DNA of 64,000 nt from an uncultured Eggerthellaceae bacterium (GCA_949840905.1 CATKXW010000009.1:1-64000), one strand, 5' to 3'; shown: positions 51,766 to 60,841, counted from the stretch's first letter. Numbers and translations: made by a program. Notes: generated by a model from the sequence alone, not told the origin.

Positions 51766-52359
51766 GGCAGCCTTGATGGCCTCTAGCAGCTCGTCGTAGG
51801 TCTCATAAGCAGGAAGGTCGGGGTGTTCAGCCTTGATGGTATCGGTGGAGCGGAACAGGAAGCCCGCTTTGGAGTGCTCGATCATGCCCAGGTCGTTATG
51901 GGAGTCACCAGCGGCGATCGTATCGAGTCCGGCGTCTTGCAGGGCGCGCACCGTGGTGAGCTTCGTCTCGGGGCAGCGCATCTCGTAGCCGGTGATGGTG
52001 CCGTCTTCTTCCACGATGAGCTCGTTGCAGAAGATAGTGGGCCAGCCCAGCTTCTCCATCAGCGGCTTGGCGAACTGGTTGAACGTGTCGGAGATGATGA
52101 TGGTCTGAGCGAGCGGCTTGAGGGCATCGAGGAACTCGCGTGCACCTTCCATAGGCTCTATCTCGGCGATGGTGCGCTGTATCTCGGGCAGTCCGAGGCC
52201 GTTCTCGCGCAGGATGTTCAGGCGATATGCCATGAGCTTGTCGTAGTCGGGCTCGTCTCGGGTGGTGCGCTTCAGCTCTGGGATGCCGGAGGCTTCTGCG
52301 AAAGCGATCCATATCTCGGGAACCAACACGCCTTCAAGGTCCAAGCAAACCACGTTCAT
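51760..52359 (-). CDS. thrH: bifunctional phosphoserine phosphatase / homoserine phosphotransferase
   Basis: A 199-residue HAD-superfamily enzyme of the ThrH type. It dephosphorylates phosphoserine and can pass the phosphate to homoserine. MNVVCLDLEGVLVPEIW contains the nucleophile motif DxE (instead of DxD, as in ThrH), then AREFLDALKPLAQTIIISDTFNQF (motif II) and TTVRALQDAGLDTIAAGDSHNDLGMI (motifs III/IV). ATG 52359 has AGGAGA upstream. Its stop overlaps the Elp3 stop by 6 bp in convergent orientation. Confidence 0.92.
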   Translation of the reverse strand: MNVVCLDLEGVLVPEIWIAFAEASGIPELKRTTRDEPDYDKLMAYRLNILRENGLGLPEIQRTIAEIEPMEGAREFLDALKPLAQTIIISDTFNQFAKPLMEKLGWPTIFCNELIVEEDGTITGYEMRCPETKLTTVRALQDAGLDTIAAGDSHNDLGMIEHSKAGFLFRSTDTIKAEHPDLPAYETYDELLEAIKAAL

Positions 52360-52465
52360 GGGAATCTCCTCTGGAAAACGGCTCATCAGGATACGGTCAC
52401 CCATTGTACCTATGAACCGACAGCATTCCCTTCCCGACCCGCGGAAAATAGCCCGGCGGATGCGC

Positions 52466-52471
52466 TACAAT
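52466..52471 (+). promoter_or_regulatory. -10 box directly before the HdrD-like gene
   Basis: TACAAT is 8 nt upstream of the ATG at 52480, and no ribosome-binding sequence fits in between. A leaderless mRNA is likely. Confidence 0.5.
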
Positions 52472-52479
52472 CTTGAATC

Positions 52480-53799
52480 ATGAAACCACGGCCGCTGACA
52501 CGACACGATCGAGAGAACCTCCAGCTTCTGGGCGATAAGAAGCTGGACATCATCGCCGCGTGGGCGAACAAGCAGCTGCAGTGCTCCCACTGCGGCAAAT
52601 GTACCCGCCGTTGCGAGGTGCTCGCCACGCCCGGACTCGACATCGGGCGCGTGCAGGCGGCCTACGAGCGCATCATGGCATTGCCGTTCGACGAGCAGCC
52701 CGCTGCCGTCATCGAGACGGTGCAGCAAGACTACGCGCTCTATAACGCTCTGCGCCAATGCTGCTTCTGTGGATTCTGTACCGCGGCGTGCGCTCATCAT
52801 GTGCTGGCGGCTGAAGCGATGCGCGAGTGGCGCGAGCTGTTCATGCGTGCGGATCTGATGCCGCCGAACGACTCGAAGCTGGTCATGGTCGACGACCAAT
52901 GGCATATCTTCTCGGCCTATCGAGCCATCTACGGCATCGCCTATCCGGAGTTCCTGTCCCTCGATGGGGCGGTGGAAGCGGCGGAAGCCGGGAAGCCTTC
53001 TGGCGCGGATACGCTGTTCTTCCCTGGTTGCTCACTGGTGAGCTATGCGCCCGAGCTCATGCGAACGGTGGGGAACTGGCTCACCGAGACAGGCGTGCGC
53101 TGGGCGTTCAGCGATGCTTGTTGTGGCAGTCCCCTCATGAGCGCTGGGCTGTTCGAGCGAGCTCAGGAGCTGCGTGCCGGCGTGTTCGAGAAGATGCGCC
53201 GTGCGGGCATCACCCGCATGGTCACCGTGTGTCCCGGTTGCGGTGAGGAGTTCGCCGAGGACATGCCCGATGGCATCGAGATCGTTCCTTTGCCTGAGGT
53301 GCTGCTGGAAGGGGCGCGCGAGCGCGTGGCGGCAGGAGGATCGAGCGGGTTCGCCCCGCTGGCTCGAAAGTCGGTGACGTTCTTCGATTCGTGCCATGAC
53401 CGCTTCGATAATCGTCACGGGAACGCTATCCGCGCGCTCGTGGGGGAGTTCGCGCCGGATGCGAAGCGGTGCGAGATGGATCACGAGAAGCACGGCACGC
53501 TCTGCTGTGGCGCGGGCGGCGCGGTGGCCTCCTATGATCCGGCCATCACTGATCGGCGCGTATGGCGCGTGATCGAGGAGGGAAGGGCTACTGGAGCTGA
53601 GACCATGCTCACCATGTGTCCCACCTGCACCTACACCATCGCGCAGGCGAACCTCGCCGATGCGGCCCGCGGGATGGACTCCTGCAACTACTTGGAGATG
53701 CTGTTCGGTCAGACCATCGATTGGGGCCAGGTGTTCGCGCAGCTTGGTGCCATGTGGACCGGGGAGTACGCCGAGTGGCTGAACGCCACGTTCTTCTGA
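52480..53799 (+). CDS. HdrD/GlpC-like iron-sulfur (CCG-domain) protein
   Basis: A 439-residue cytoplasmic electron-transfer protein. Two ferredoxin-type [4Fe-4S] sites are at the N-terminus (CSHCGKCTRRC and CCFCGFCTAAC), followed by two CCG domains (FFPGCSLVSYAP...DACCGSPLM...VCPGCGEEF, and FFDSCHDRF...LCCGAGGAVASYDP...MCPTCTYT). The layout is that of heterodisulfide reductase subunit D, GlpC and LldE-like proteins, which couple disulfides, quinones or flavoproteins. No flavin oxidase or cytochrome subunit is adjacent, so the partner is unknown. Translation probably starts on a leaderless message. Confidence 0.87.
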   Translation: MKPRPLTRHDRENLQLLGDKKLDIIAAWANKQLQCSHCGKCTRRCEVLATPGLDIGRVQAAYERIMALPFDEQPAAVIETVQQDYALYNALRQCCFCGFCTAACAHHVLAAEAMREWRELFMRADLMPPNDSKLVMVDDQWHIFSAYRAIYGIAYPEFLSLDGAVEAAEAGKPSGADTLFFPGCSLVSYAPELMRTVGNWLTETGVRWAFSDACCGSPLMSAGLFERAQELRAGVFEKMRRAGITRMVTVCPGCGEEFAEDMPDGIEIVPLPEVLLEGARERVAAGGSSGFAPLARKSVTFFDSCHDRFDNRHGNAIRALVGEFAPDAKRCEMDHEKHGTLCCGAGGAVASYDPAITDRRVWRVIEEGRATGAETMLTMCPTCTYTIAQANLADAARGMDSCNYLEMLFGQTIDWGQVFAQLGAMWTGEYAEWLNATFF

Positions 53800-53809
53800 T
53801 ACTGTCGTT

Positions 53810-54631
53810 CTACGCAGCTACGATGATGCGATAGTATGCGCCGCCCTGGATGCAGGTCTGCAGCGCGATGGATTCTCCGTGACCGCTGATACGGCCTTGC
53901 AGCTGTTCGAGGGTGGTGGTGTTCGGGATGTCGAACAGGTCGATCACGTGATAGGTGAGATCGTTGCCGTCGCTGTCCCATACGGTGATGGGGCTGCCCG
54001 CGCTCAGGCCGAGCAAGCAGGTGAACACGCCAGGATTATGGCCGATGAAGTAGCCCAACCGTCCATCGGTGGTGCTGTCCGATCCCCACCAGATTCCCGC
54101 GGTGGAATCGGGTGCGGTAGCGGTGAGCTGGGAGTCGACATAGGGCACTTCTGTTTCCCCCACTTTGATCACATTGAAGAGCTGCGCCGGCTCAGCCGAC
54201 GCCGGTGTGGCCGTCTGGGGCTCGGCGGCCGGACCGTTCGCTGCGCGCAGGGTGCGGTCCTCTAGTTCGTTGACGACCGGTGCCTGTGCAGGCGCAGGGT
54301 CAGCTCCTTCTTGGGCCAGCTCGATCTGCGCCTGGGCTTGGGCGGCGTACACCTTCGATGCATCGGAGTCGATGACAGCTTCGATGGTATCGATGAACGT
54401 GGAAACGCCGTCATGGGCTGACCCCGCTACGGCGACGGCGGGCGGCACCAGGCTCGTTTCCGTAGCGTGCGCTGATGGCTCGTCGGCGAAAGCCGGAACG
54501 GTGCACGCCGTCCCGATCATGAGGAACATAGCCAGCAGGAATCCAAGGACGCTCTTCACGGCGTCGAGGCTATGGGCGGCACGGGCAGGGTCGTCGCGTC
54601 GTGCAGTGGAAGTGTGGGCGCTCGCTTTCAT
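53810..54631 (-). CDS. sortase-domain exported protein
   Basis: A 273-residue membrane/exported protein. The signal or anchor is residues about 27-50 (SVLGFLLAMFLMIGTACTVPAFA), with a roughly 100-residue Ala/Pro/Glu-rich spacer. The C-terminal 115 residues read as a sortase beta-barrel: GIWWGSDSTTDGRLGYFIGHNPGVF (catalytic His at about 197), DLTYHVIDLFDI, then LQTC (Cys260) and YYRIIV (Arg268). The Cys and Arg spacing fits sortases. It may anchor surface proteins, though no LPXTG protein is seen in this window. The upstream region is long and hairpin-rich (54632-55217). Confidence 0.75.
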   Translation of the reverse strand: MKASAHTSTARRDDPARAAHSLDAVKSVLGFLLAMFLMIGTACTVPAFADEPSAHATETSLVPPAVAVAGSAHDGVSTFIDTIEAVIDSDASKVYAAQAQAQIELAQEGADPAPAQAPVVNELEDRTLRAANGPAAEPQTATPASAEPAQLFNVIKVGETEVPYVDSQLTATAPDSTAGIWWGSDSTTDGRLGYFIGHNPGVFTCLLGLSAGSPITVWDSDGNDLTYHVIDLFDIPNTTTLEQLQGRISGHGESIALQTCIQGGAYYRIIVAA

Positions 54632-55217
54632 GGCGCAACCTTTCCGCTCGATGGCTTCCAGTTCCGCCTGCGTGCTGTGGACCGTGCTTCACGGTGATGT
54701 GCCTTCGGTCGTCCTTCGACCGCACGTACCGTATCCCTTATGTCGACAGGCCGCTTCTACGCTCTTAGCGCTGCGGCTCATCTCTCATCTCGTGTTCTAT
54801 CGTAGGAGCGCGTTCGGGCTCCTCGCTATGGCGCAGGGATTCCGTAACATCCCTGCTCGCACACTGTTTTTTTCGCCATCGATCCGATGCCTCCCCGATA
54901 CCTGTCCGAAGCAGCCTCGACGTCTTCCTGACATCGTTTCGTTGAAAAGCTCGCGCGGGATTCCCTCATCGTCTGCGGGCATCAGGGCCCTATGCGATCC
55001 TGTCACCGCTCCATGGGTTCATTCTCGGATGGATAGGAGAGAGTTGCCGAACGCCGCATGCTCCCCCTCACCTTCGCTTTCCGATTCGTGCGTTTGACCT
55101 TCTGCGCGCACATGAAAAAGACAAGATCCCGCTCTGAGGGACAGTTTGAGCACGAGCACGACTTGCGCGTAGGGATCCGGAGAGCCTCTATGGTGTTTGC
55201 GTGATCGCTTGGCTCCC
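54632..55217 (-). promoter_or_regulatory. long hairpin-rich region upstream of the sortase gene
   Basis: 586 bp without a convincing gene. On the minus strand it holds several stems: GCAGGGAT/ATCCCTGC near 54834-54857, GGAGC/GCTCC near 54804-54821, GGTCG-AAGGA-CGACC near 54707-54721, and ACCGTG-AAG-CACGGT near 54690-54704. It could be a structured 5' leader or riboswitch-like element. I found no match to a consensus I know. The part near mnmA contains that gene's 3' hairpin (GATCGCTT/AAGCGATC, 55203-55227). Confidence 0.4.
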
Positions 55218-56318
55218 TTAAGCGATCGTGCCGCCCCCGAGGACCAGGGTCTCATCGTAGAGGACGAGGGCTTGGCCGGGTGCAGCCTTGCGTTGGGGGG
55301 AGTCGAAGGTGAGGACGAGCTCATCGGATGCTGTCAGCTCGGCCCAGGCGGGTTGGGGGTCCTGCCGGTAGTGGGTCTTCGCTCGGATACGGAAGGGGCC
55401 ATGAGGGGAGGAGCCGCTGATGAAGTTGAGACTGCGGGCGCGTACCTCGCAGGTGAGCAGCTCTGCGGCGGTGCCCACCACAAGAGCGTTGGCTGCGGCA
55501 TCTTTAGATAGCACGTAGAGCGGCTCGCTTGCGGGTATTCGCAAGCCCTTGCGCTGACCGATGGTGTAGCGTGGCAAGCCCTGGTGGGTGCCGCACCTCC
55601 TCCCGGTACTGTCGAGGATGGGTCCGGGTCGCAGCACGGCGGTCTTCTCGTGGTGCTCGATGAAGGCGATATGGTCGCCGTTGGGAACGAAGCAGATGTC
55701 TTGGCTCTCTTCCTTCTGTGCGATGGGCAGGCTGCGGGAAGCGGCGAGGGCGCGGGCTTCGTCTTTGGTGAGCTCGCCTAAGGGCAGGAGCGTATGGGCG
55801 AGCTGGTCTTGACCGAGGTGATAGAGCATATAGCTCTGGTCTTTGGCCTCATCCTTCGCGCGATGCAGCTGCCAGAGCCCTGTGCTCTCGTCGAAGACGA
55901 TGCGCGCATAGTGACCGGTGGCTACGAAGTCGAGCCCCAGCTCGCGCCGACGTTGATGCAGCGCACCGAACTTCAAGTGCTTGTTGCAGTCGATGCAGGG
56001 GTTCGGCGTGTTTCCGGCCAGATAGCCTTGGCAGAACGAGGTCATCACGTTGGTCTCGAACTGGCGGGTGAGGTTGAAGGTGTAGTGCGGGATGCCGAGC
56101 TTGCGACAGACGTCGTGGGCGTCCTCGATATCGTCGAGGACGGAGCTTTCCGTGGCGGGGTCGGCGAGGGCGAGCATGCTGTAGGAGAACAGCTTCATGG
56201 TCACGCCAGTGAGCTGTCGCCCCGCGTCTTGCAGGAGGATCGCAGCTGCCGAGCTGTCCACCCCGCCGCTCATGGCCATCAGAACGGTCGCGGAGTCGGG
56301 GTTCGTCGAAGCTGTCAT
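55218..56318 (-). CDS. mnmA: tRNA 2-thiouridine(34) synthase
   Basis: MnmA (TrmU) puts the 2-thio group on U34 of tRNA-Lys, -Glu and -Gln. The 366 residues contain the PP-loop VLMAMSGGVDSSAAAILL, NPCIDCNKHLKFG (catalytic Cys), FVATGHYARI, AKDQSYMLYHL, EESQDICFVPNGDH (second catalytic Cys) and the C-terminal barrel (YTIGQRKGLRIP). ATG 56318 overlaps the upstream gene's TGA (ATGA). Together with Elp3 and the Trm9-like gene 4-5 kb away, the window holds three enzymes that would act on the same wobble uridine. Confidence 0.95.
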   Translation of the reverse strand: MTASTNPDSATVLMAMSGGVDSSAAAILLQDAGRQLTGVTMKLFSYSMLALADPATESSVLDDIEDAHDVCRKLGIPHYTFNLTRQFETNVMTSFCQGYLAGNTPNPCIDCNKHLKFGALHQRRRELGLDFVATGHYARIVFDESTGLWQLHRAKDEAKDQSYMLYHLGQDQLAHTLLPLGELTKDEARALAASRSLPIAQKEESQDICFVPNGDHIAFIEHHEKTAVLRPGPILDSTGRRCGTHQGLPRYTIGQRKGLRIPASEPLYVLSKDAAANALVVGTAAELLTCEVRARSLNFISGSSPHGPFRIRAKTHYRQDPQPAWAELTASDELVLTFDSPQRKAAPGQALVLYDETLVLGGGTIA

Positions 56319-58111
56319 GGGCGGCGGCACCGGTCGCGGGCCATGTGCTCTTCCCGTTCGACGGCAGCGGAAGGGGGGACGGAGCGCACCTCCGAAGGAA
56401 GGGGCGGAAGCGATGCGGTCACGCCCTTCACCTCGCCGTTCACGATGGGCAGCGCTCCGGTGTCGCCGACCACCGCGCTGCGGATGCGCTCGCCTTTGAG
56501 CGCTTGCCGCTCCCATTCGGTGGTAGCGCGAATCTCGTTGTCAGGACCCATGATGTTCTCGCGTGCGCGTTCTGCCAAAGGCTTCCGCGTGGCACGCTCG
56601 CTCTTGGTCTGCTCGGTGATGGACGGCCGTTCGGAAGCCTTCGTCTTCCCGCTCTCCTTCTCGGCCTTTCGTGCGGCGCGGCGCTCGCGGAACACGACCA
56701 CATCTTGCTTCAGCTCTCCGATGCGGGTGCGCAGGATGGCCGCGCTGAACGGTTGGTCGAAGGCATCACGCTTCCAGAATAGCCAGATGCACAGCAGCAC
56801 GCCGGCGATGCCTACCTGCAACGTGCCATGGAACAGGAACTCCGCGCCGGCGACGAGCACCAGCGCGCCGATGGTGATGGCCCAAGCGGTACGGAAGCGC
56901 AGCACGAGGCCCACGGCGCACAGCATGAGGAAGACAGAGCTGATGATGAGCGGCACGCCCACGATGAGGGAGCTCATGTTCACCCAGGAAGTGAGCATGG
57001 TGAACGGACTGAAAGCGCTCGGGATGAGGGAGATGCCGATGTTCACCAGGCCGACGAGAAAGACGAGAGTGCCCGATATCCAGGCGATATCCTTGTGCTT
57101 CTGAAGCTGGGTGTCGGTCTTCTTCGAGGCGAAGAAACCAGATTGGGAGAGAAGCACCGCGCCGATGCAGAACGGCACCCAGAACATGATGCCGCGATAG
57201 ACCAGCGCGATAGCGGCGGCCGTTGCGAGGGAACAGCCGTAAGCGGTGAGGATGGCGGTGATGGCCGCTTCCACCACGCCCACGCCTTGGGGGGTGGGGC
57301 TGAGGATGACCGAGATGGCGGCCAGGCTGAACGCCGCTACCAGCGCGCCCACGTCCTCGAAGCCGAACGCGTAGCCGATGGCCACCAGGCACAGCATGTT
57401 CAGGATGGCCGAGAACGAGGCATAGGCCACGGTGATGAGCGTGCCTTTCAAGTTCTCGGCCAGGATGTTCGCCGTGTTGATGAACGAGCGGGTGGTCTTG
57501 CGCCCCCAGCCGCTGGGCAGGCCCTTGTGGATGATCCCGAGCACCTTGTTGGCCAGCTTCTCTGCGAACATCATGATGCGGAAGAGCACCCGTGGCTTGA
57601 AGCGGCCGATGAAGAACAGGCTTGAAAGGGCGATGAGCGTGCCGCCCAGGGCCAGCGCCCCCACGACGAACACCCAGTTCACGCGCCCGGATATGAGCAT
57701 GGTGAGGAAGCCGATGATCGAGATGAGGAACACGGCGGCGAAGTACCCTATCTGCGAGAGGATGGCACCACCGGTAGACTGGCCGGCATCGCAGCCACGC
57801 CGATGGGCATCGTCTATGATGAACGCCACGCCCGTAGCGCCGCTGAACAAGCAGAAGGTGTTGATGAACACGAGGGAGAAGATGAGCACCACGTTGTGCC
57901 AGAAGCCCGTGCGATGACCCACGGCTTCGAAGGCGGCATCGTAGCTGGCGGCCTGCACGAAATGGCGGCCTAGCATGAGGATGATGGAGATGATGAGGGG
58001 GATGAGCGCGCCGGTCTGCAGGGTGTTCGCGAAATCGGCGAGATAGTCGGCGTTGGCGAGCAAGAAGCACACGGCAATGATGCCGAGCACCAGCAGCAGC
58101 GCCTTCTTCAT
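56315..58111 (-). CDS. flippase-like/LPG-synthase-type integral membrane protein
   Basis: A 598-residue polytopic protein with about ten or more helices over residues 1-450. It resembles the lysylphosphatidylglycerol synthase TM (UPF0104) family: LIISIILMLGRHFVQAASYDAAF, INTFCLFSGATGVAFIIDDA, SPTPQGVGVVEAAITAILTAYG and ALVYRGIMFWVPFCIGAVLL. The C-terminal 150 residues are cytoplasmic, charged and disordered. No acyl-transfer (MprF synthase) domain follows, so lipid translocation is a more likely role than aminoacylation. ATG 58111 is chosen for the GAAGGTGG upstream. Co-transcribed with mnmA. Confidence 0.8.
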   Translation of the reverse strand: MKKALLLVLGIIAVCFLLANADYLADFANTLQTGALIPLIISIILMLGRHFVQAASYDAAFEAVGHRTGFWHNVVLIFSLVFINTFCLFSGATGVAFIIDDAHRRGCDAGQSTGGAILSQIGYFAAVFLISIIGFLTMLISGRVNWVFVVGALALGGTLIALSSLFFIGRFKPRVLFRIMMFAEKLANKVLGIIHKGLPSGWGRKTTRSFINTANILAENLKGTLITVAYASFSAILNMLCLVAIGYAFGFEDVGALVAAFSLAAISVILSPTPQGVGVVEAAITAILTAYGCSLATAAAIALVYRGIMFWVPFCIGAVLLSQSGFFASKKTDTQLQKHKDIAWISGTLVFLVGLVNIGISLIPSAFSPFTMLTSWVNMSSLIVGVPLIISSVFLMLCAVGLVLRFRTAWAITIGALVLVAGAEFLFHGTLQVGIAGVLLCIWLFWKRDAFDQPFSAAILRTRIGELKQDVVVFRERRAARKAEKESGKTKASERPSITEQTKSERATRKPLAERARENIMGPDNEIRATTEWERQALKGERIRSAVVGDTGALPIVNGEVKGVTASLPPLPSEVRSVPPSAAVEREEHMARDRCRRP

Positions 58112-58156
58112 GCCGGGTCCACCTTCCGCACGGCTCGTCCTCTTCGGTACATGCCC

Positions 58157-58162
58157 ATTATA
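58157..58162 (-). promoter_or_regulatory. -10 box of the flippase-mnmA operon
   Basis: TATAAT on the minus strand, about 45 nt before the ATG at 58111. Confidence 0.5.
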
Positions 58163-58250
58163 CCCGTTATGGCCATAGGGATGGTTTCCGCTGGTCGCAG
58201 CTGGGAGCAGCGGTGGCGCAGGAGCGCTAGTGCTCTGCGCTTCGAACAAA

Positions 58251-58276
58251 AGAAAAAGCCCACGAGGTGGGCTTTT
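58251..58276 (-). terminator. intrinsic terminator of rpmB
   Basis: AAAAGCCCAC-CTCG-TGGGCTTTTTCTTTT on the minus strand: 6-bp GC stem extended by A-T pairs, with a good T run. Confidence 0.85.
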
Positions 58277-58324
58277 CAAAGGGTTCGCGCCTTCGGGAGG
58301 CGGAAGAGGAGGTTCGCGCAGGCG

Positions 58325-58516
58325 TTATGCGCGCTCCACCTTGCCAGCCTTCATGCAGGAGGTGCACACATGGGCTTTGCGCACGCGACCCTTGTCATCC
58401 TTGATGGTGATCTTCTGCACGTTCGGATAGAACACGCGATTGCTCACGCGATGGGAGTGGCTGATGCTCTTGCCCGCCACCGGATGCTTCCCGCAAACTT
58501 CGCAAATCTTCGACAT
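58325..58516 (-). CDS. rpmB: 50S ribosomal protein L28
   Basis: A 63-residue ribosomal protein. MSKICEVCGKHPVAGKSISHSHRVSNRVFYPNVQKITI is typical L28, and the end AHVCTSCMKAGKV supplies the second Cys pair, making this the zinc-binding (C+) form. It is monocistronic with its own terminator. Divergent from the asp23-family gene. Confidence 0.97.
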   Translation of the reverse strand: MSKICEVCGKHPVAGKSISHSHRVSNRVFYPNVQKITIKDDKGRVRKAHVCTSCMKAGKVERA

Positions 58517-58762
58517 GGTTACCGATCCTTTATGCCCGCATGGTTTCCAGATTCAACGTATGCGCTTCGCTCGAGCGGCGTCGTAGTCGCCAGTTCCCAG
58601 CTGTAGGAACGGAACGTCGTTTGAACAAAGCCTTACAACTATAGCATAACGAAATTAGCGGTTGCAATGCATTTTTCTCCTGCGGGTGCCCTGGCCCTCG
58701 GCTCTCTTCGGTCGATTACGCTATACTCTCTACTTATTATATAGGTAGAGGAAAGGAGCCTC

Positions 58763-59110
58763 ATGGCTGAGCCGATAGCGGGCGATCTGCATGTTGCCAA
58801 CGATGCCCTGGCCGACATGGTGGCGAAGGCGGCCACGGAATGCTATGGCGTGGTGGGCATGACGAACGCGGCGGCATCGCGCGGCCGGGTGAAGATCCTC
58901 CCCGAGAGCAAGCAGAAGCGCGGCGTGGTGGTGCGCGATACCGAGGGGGGCGTGCAGGTGGAGGTGTTCGTGGTGATCGAGTACGGCACCAACATCTCCA
59001 TCGTGTCGCAGAACCTGATCGATTCCGTGAGCTTCGCGCTGAAAGAGCACGCTCACGTACCGCTGGCAGGCGTGCAGGTGCATGTGCAGGACATTCGCGT
59101 GAAGCGCTAG
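58763..59110 (+). CDS. Asp23/Gls24 family envelope stress protein
   Basis: A 115-residue Asp23/Gls24 protein (AVANDALADMVAKAATECYGVVGMT-like start, VQVEVFVVIEYGTNISIVSQNLIDSVSFALKEH, VQVHVQDIRV). In Firmicutes, small members (YloU) lie before the DAK2 gene yloV exactly as here. AAAGGAG precedes the ATG; AT-rich -10-like boxes TATACT and TATTAT are near 58721 and 58735. Confidence 0.92.
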   Translation: MAEPIAGDLHVANDALADMVAKAATECYGVVGMTNAAASRGRVKILPESKQKRGVVVRDTEGGVQVEVFVVIEYGTNISIVSQNLIDSVSFALKEHAHVPLAGVQVHVQDIRVKR

Positions 59111-59137
59111 ACGAGGGCAAAGGGAAAGCAAGAGCTG

Positions 59138-60841
59138 ATGACGAAAAGAACCGTCGAAGAGAAGACCTATTCCAAAGAGGATGTACGTCGCGCGATAGTG
59201 GCGGCGAGCCGAACGCTGAGCGCCCGCAAAGCCGAGGTCGATCGCTTGAACGTGTTCCCGGTCCCCGATGGAGATACGGGCACGAACATGGCGCTGACCT
59301 TGGAGAGCGTGGTGCAGAACGTGGCGGCGCTGCCGGCTGATGCCGAGGGCGATGCGGTGCGCAAGGCCATCACCACCGGAGCCCTCATGGGCGCGCGCGG
59401 CAATTCCGGCGTCATCACCTCGCAGATACTGCGCGGTCTGTGCGAGGGCAGCGCTGGCAGCGAGTCTCTATCGGTGGCCTCGGTGGCTGCGGCGTTCGAG
59501 CGCGCTGAGGAGGTAGCGTTCCAGGCGGTGCGCAAGCCAGTGGAAGGCACGATCCTCACCGTGCTGCGAGATACCGCCGCCGCAGCGCAGAAGGCGCGCA
59601 AGAAGAAGATGGCGCTGGACGATGCGCTGCAGTTCATCGTGGCGAGCGCCTATGGATCGGTGGAGCGCACGCCCGAGCTCTTGCCGGTGCTGAAGGAGAA
59701 CGGCGTGGTGGATGCTGGCGGTTTCGGCCTAGCTATCATCCTCGATGCATTCGCGGCCTCGTTGCAGGGCAAAGACGATGCGCTCGACAGCGAGGTGGTG
59801 TTCGAGCGCTTCACCAAGGGTGCTGCGCCCAAGGTGGAGATCGAGCGCAACGAGGATTGGGAGGATTCGCGCTTTCGCTATTGCAACGAATTCCTGGTGG
59901 ATTCCGATACCCTCGACCCGAACGCGGCCTTGGAGTTCCTTGCCACCATGGGCGATTGCGAACTGTGCGTGGGCGAGGTGCCGAAGTTCAAGGTGCATGT
60001 GCATTCCGACCATCCCGACCAGGTGCTGGCCTACTTCCTGAAGCAGGGACAGATATCCGAGGTCTACATCCATAACATGCAGTTGCAGGCCGTCGAGCGC
60101 ACCGAGATGTTGGAGCGGGAGCACGATGCGGAGCGCGCGCAGGTGGCCGCCGATCGTGCGGAGCGGACGGAGAAGCCCCATCGGGCCCTCGGTTTCGTGG
60201 CCGTGGCCCCAGGTGCGGGCAATGCCCAGATCCTGGAGAGCTTGGGCGTGGATGTCGTGGTGTCGGGCGGCCAGACCATGAACCCCTCCACGAAGGACCT
60301 GCTCGATGCGGTGACGCAGGTGAATGCCGATGCGGTCATCATCCTGCCCGACAACTCGAACATCATCATGGCGGCCAATGCGGCTCGTGAGCTGGCCGAC
60401 GTGCCGTGCGGCGTGGTGCCCACCCGCTCGATCCCCGAGGCGTTCGCAGCGTTGTTCGCGGCTGACCAGGATGCCACGCTGGAAGAGAACGTGTCTGCTA
60501 TGGAAGCGGCCATGGCCGATGTGCGCACGGGGGAGGTGACCACGGCTGTGAAGCGGTCGAAGGATGCCCATGACAACCCCATCAAGAAGGGGGATGTGAT
60601 CGGCATAGCCGACGGTTCCATCGAGGTGGTCGCCCATGATGTGCTCGACGCAGCTATGGGTCTGCTCGCGGTGATGGAGGCTGAGGACGCCGACACGTGC
60701 ACGATCTTGGCCGGGGAGGATATGGCCGATGAGACGCTGACCGAGCTGGTCGAGCGCATCGAGGAGACCTACGACGAGCTGGAAGTGGACGCGCATCGAG
60801 GCGGACAGCCGCTGTATCCGGTCATCCTTTCTGTTGAATGA
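59138..60841 (+). CDS. DAK2-domain protein, FakA/YloV-like fatty acid kinase
   Basis: A 567-residue protein with an N-terminal DhaL/DAK2 ATP-binding domain (NVFPVPDGDTGTNMALTLESV with the Mg-binding Asp residues, GALMGARGNSGVITSQILRG, EGTILTVLRDTA, ENGVVDAGGFGLAIIL) and a C-terminal DegV-like region (VAVAPGAGNAQILESLGVDVVVSGGQTMNPS, IILPDNSNIIMAA, VVPTRSIPEAFAALFA). FakA phosphorylates fatty acids delivered by a FakB (DegV) carrier; no fakB is in the window. Overlaps recG by ATGA. Confidence 0.92.
   Translation: MTKRTVEEKTYSKEDVRRAIVAASRTLSARKAEVDRLNVFPVPDGDTGTNMALTLESVVQNVAALPADAEGDAVRKAITTGALMGARGNSGVITSQILRGLCEGSAGSESLSVASVAAAFERAEEVAFQAVRKPVEGTILTVLRDTAAAAQKARKKKMALDDALQFIVASAYGSVERTPELLPVLKENGVVDAGGFGLAIILDAFAASLQGKDDALDSEVVFERFTKGAAPKVEIERNEDWEDSRFRYCNEFLVDSDTLDPNAALEFLATMGDCELCVGEVPKFKVHVHSDHPDQVLAYFLKQGQISEVYIHNMQLQAVERTEMLEREHDAERAQVAADRAERTEKPHRALGFVAVAPGAGNAQILESLGVDVVVSGGQTMNPSTKDLLDAVTQVNADAVIILPDNSNIIMAANAARELADVPCGVVPTRSIPEAFAALFAADQDATLEENVSAMEAAMADVRTGEVTTAVKRSKDAHDNPIKKGDVIGIADGSIEVVAHDVLDAAMGLLAVMEAEDADTCTILAGEDMADETLTELVERIEETYDELEVDAHRGGQPLYPVILSVE

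Noticed and set aside
54632-55020. c-di-AMP (ydaO) riboswitch in front of the sortase gene
   Set aside because: I looked for the conserved ydaO core sequences and did not find them; only generic hairpins are visible.
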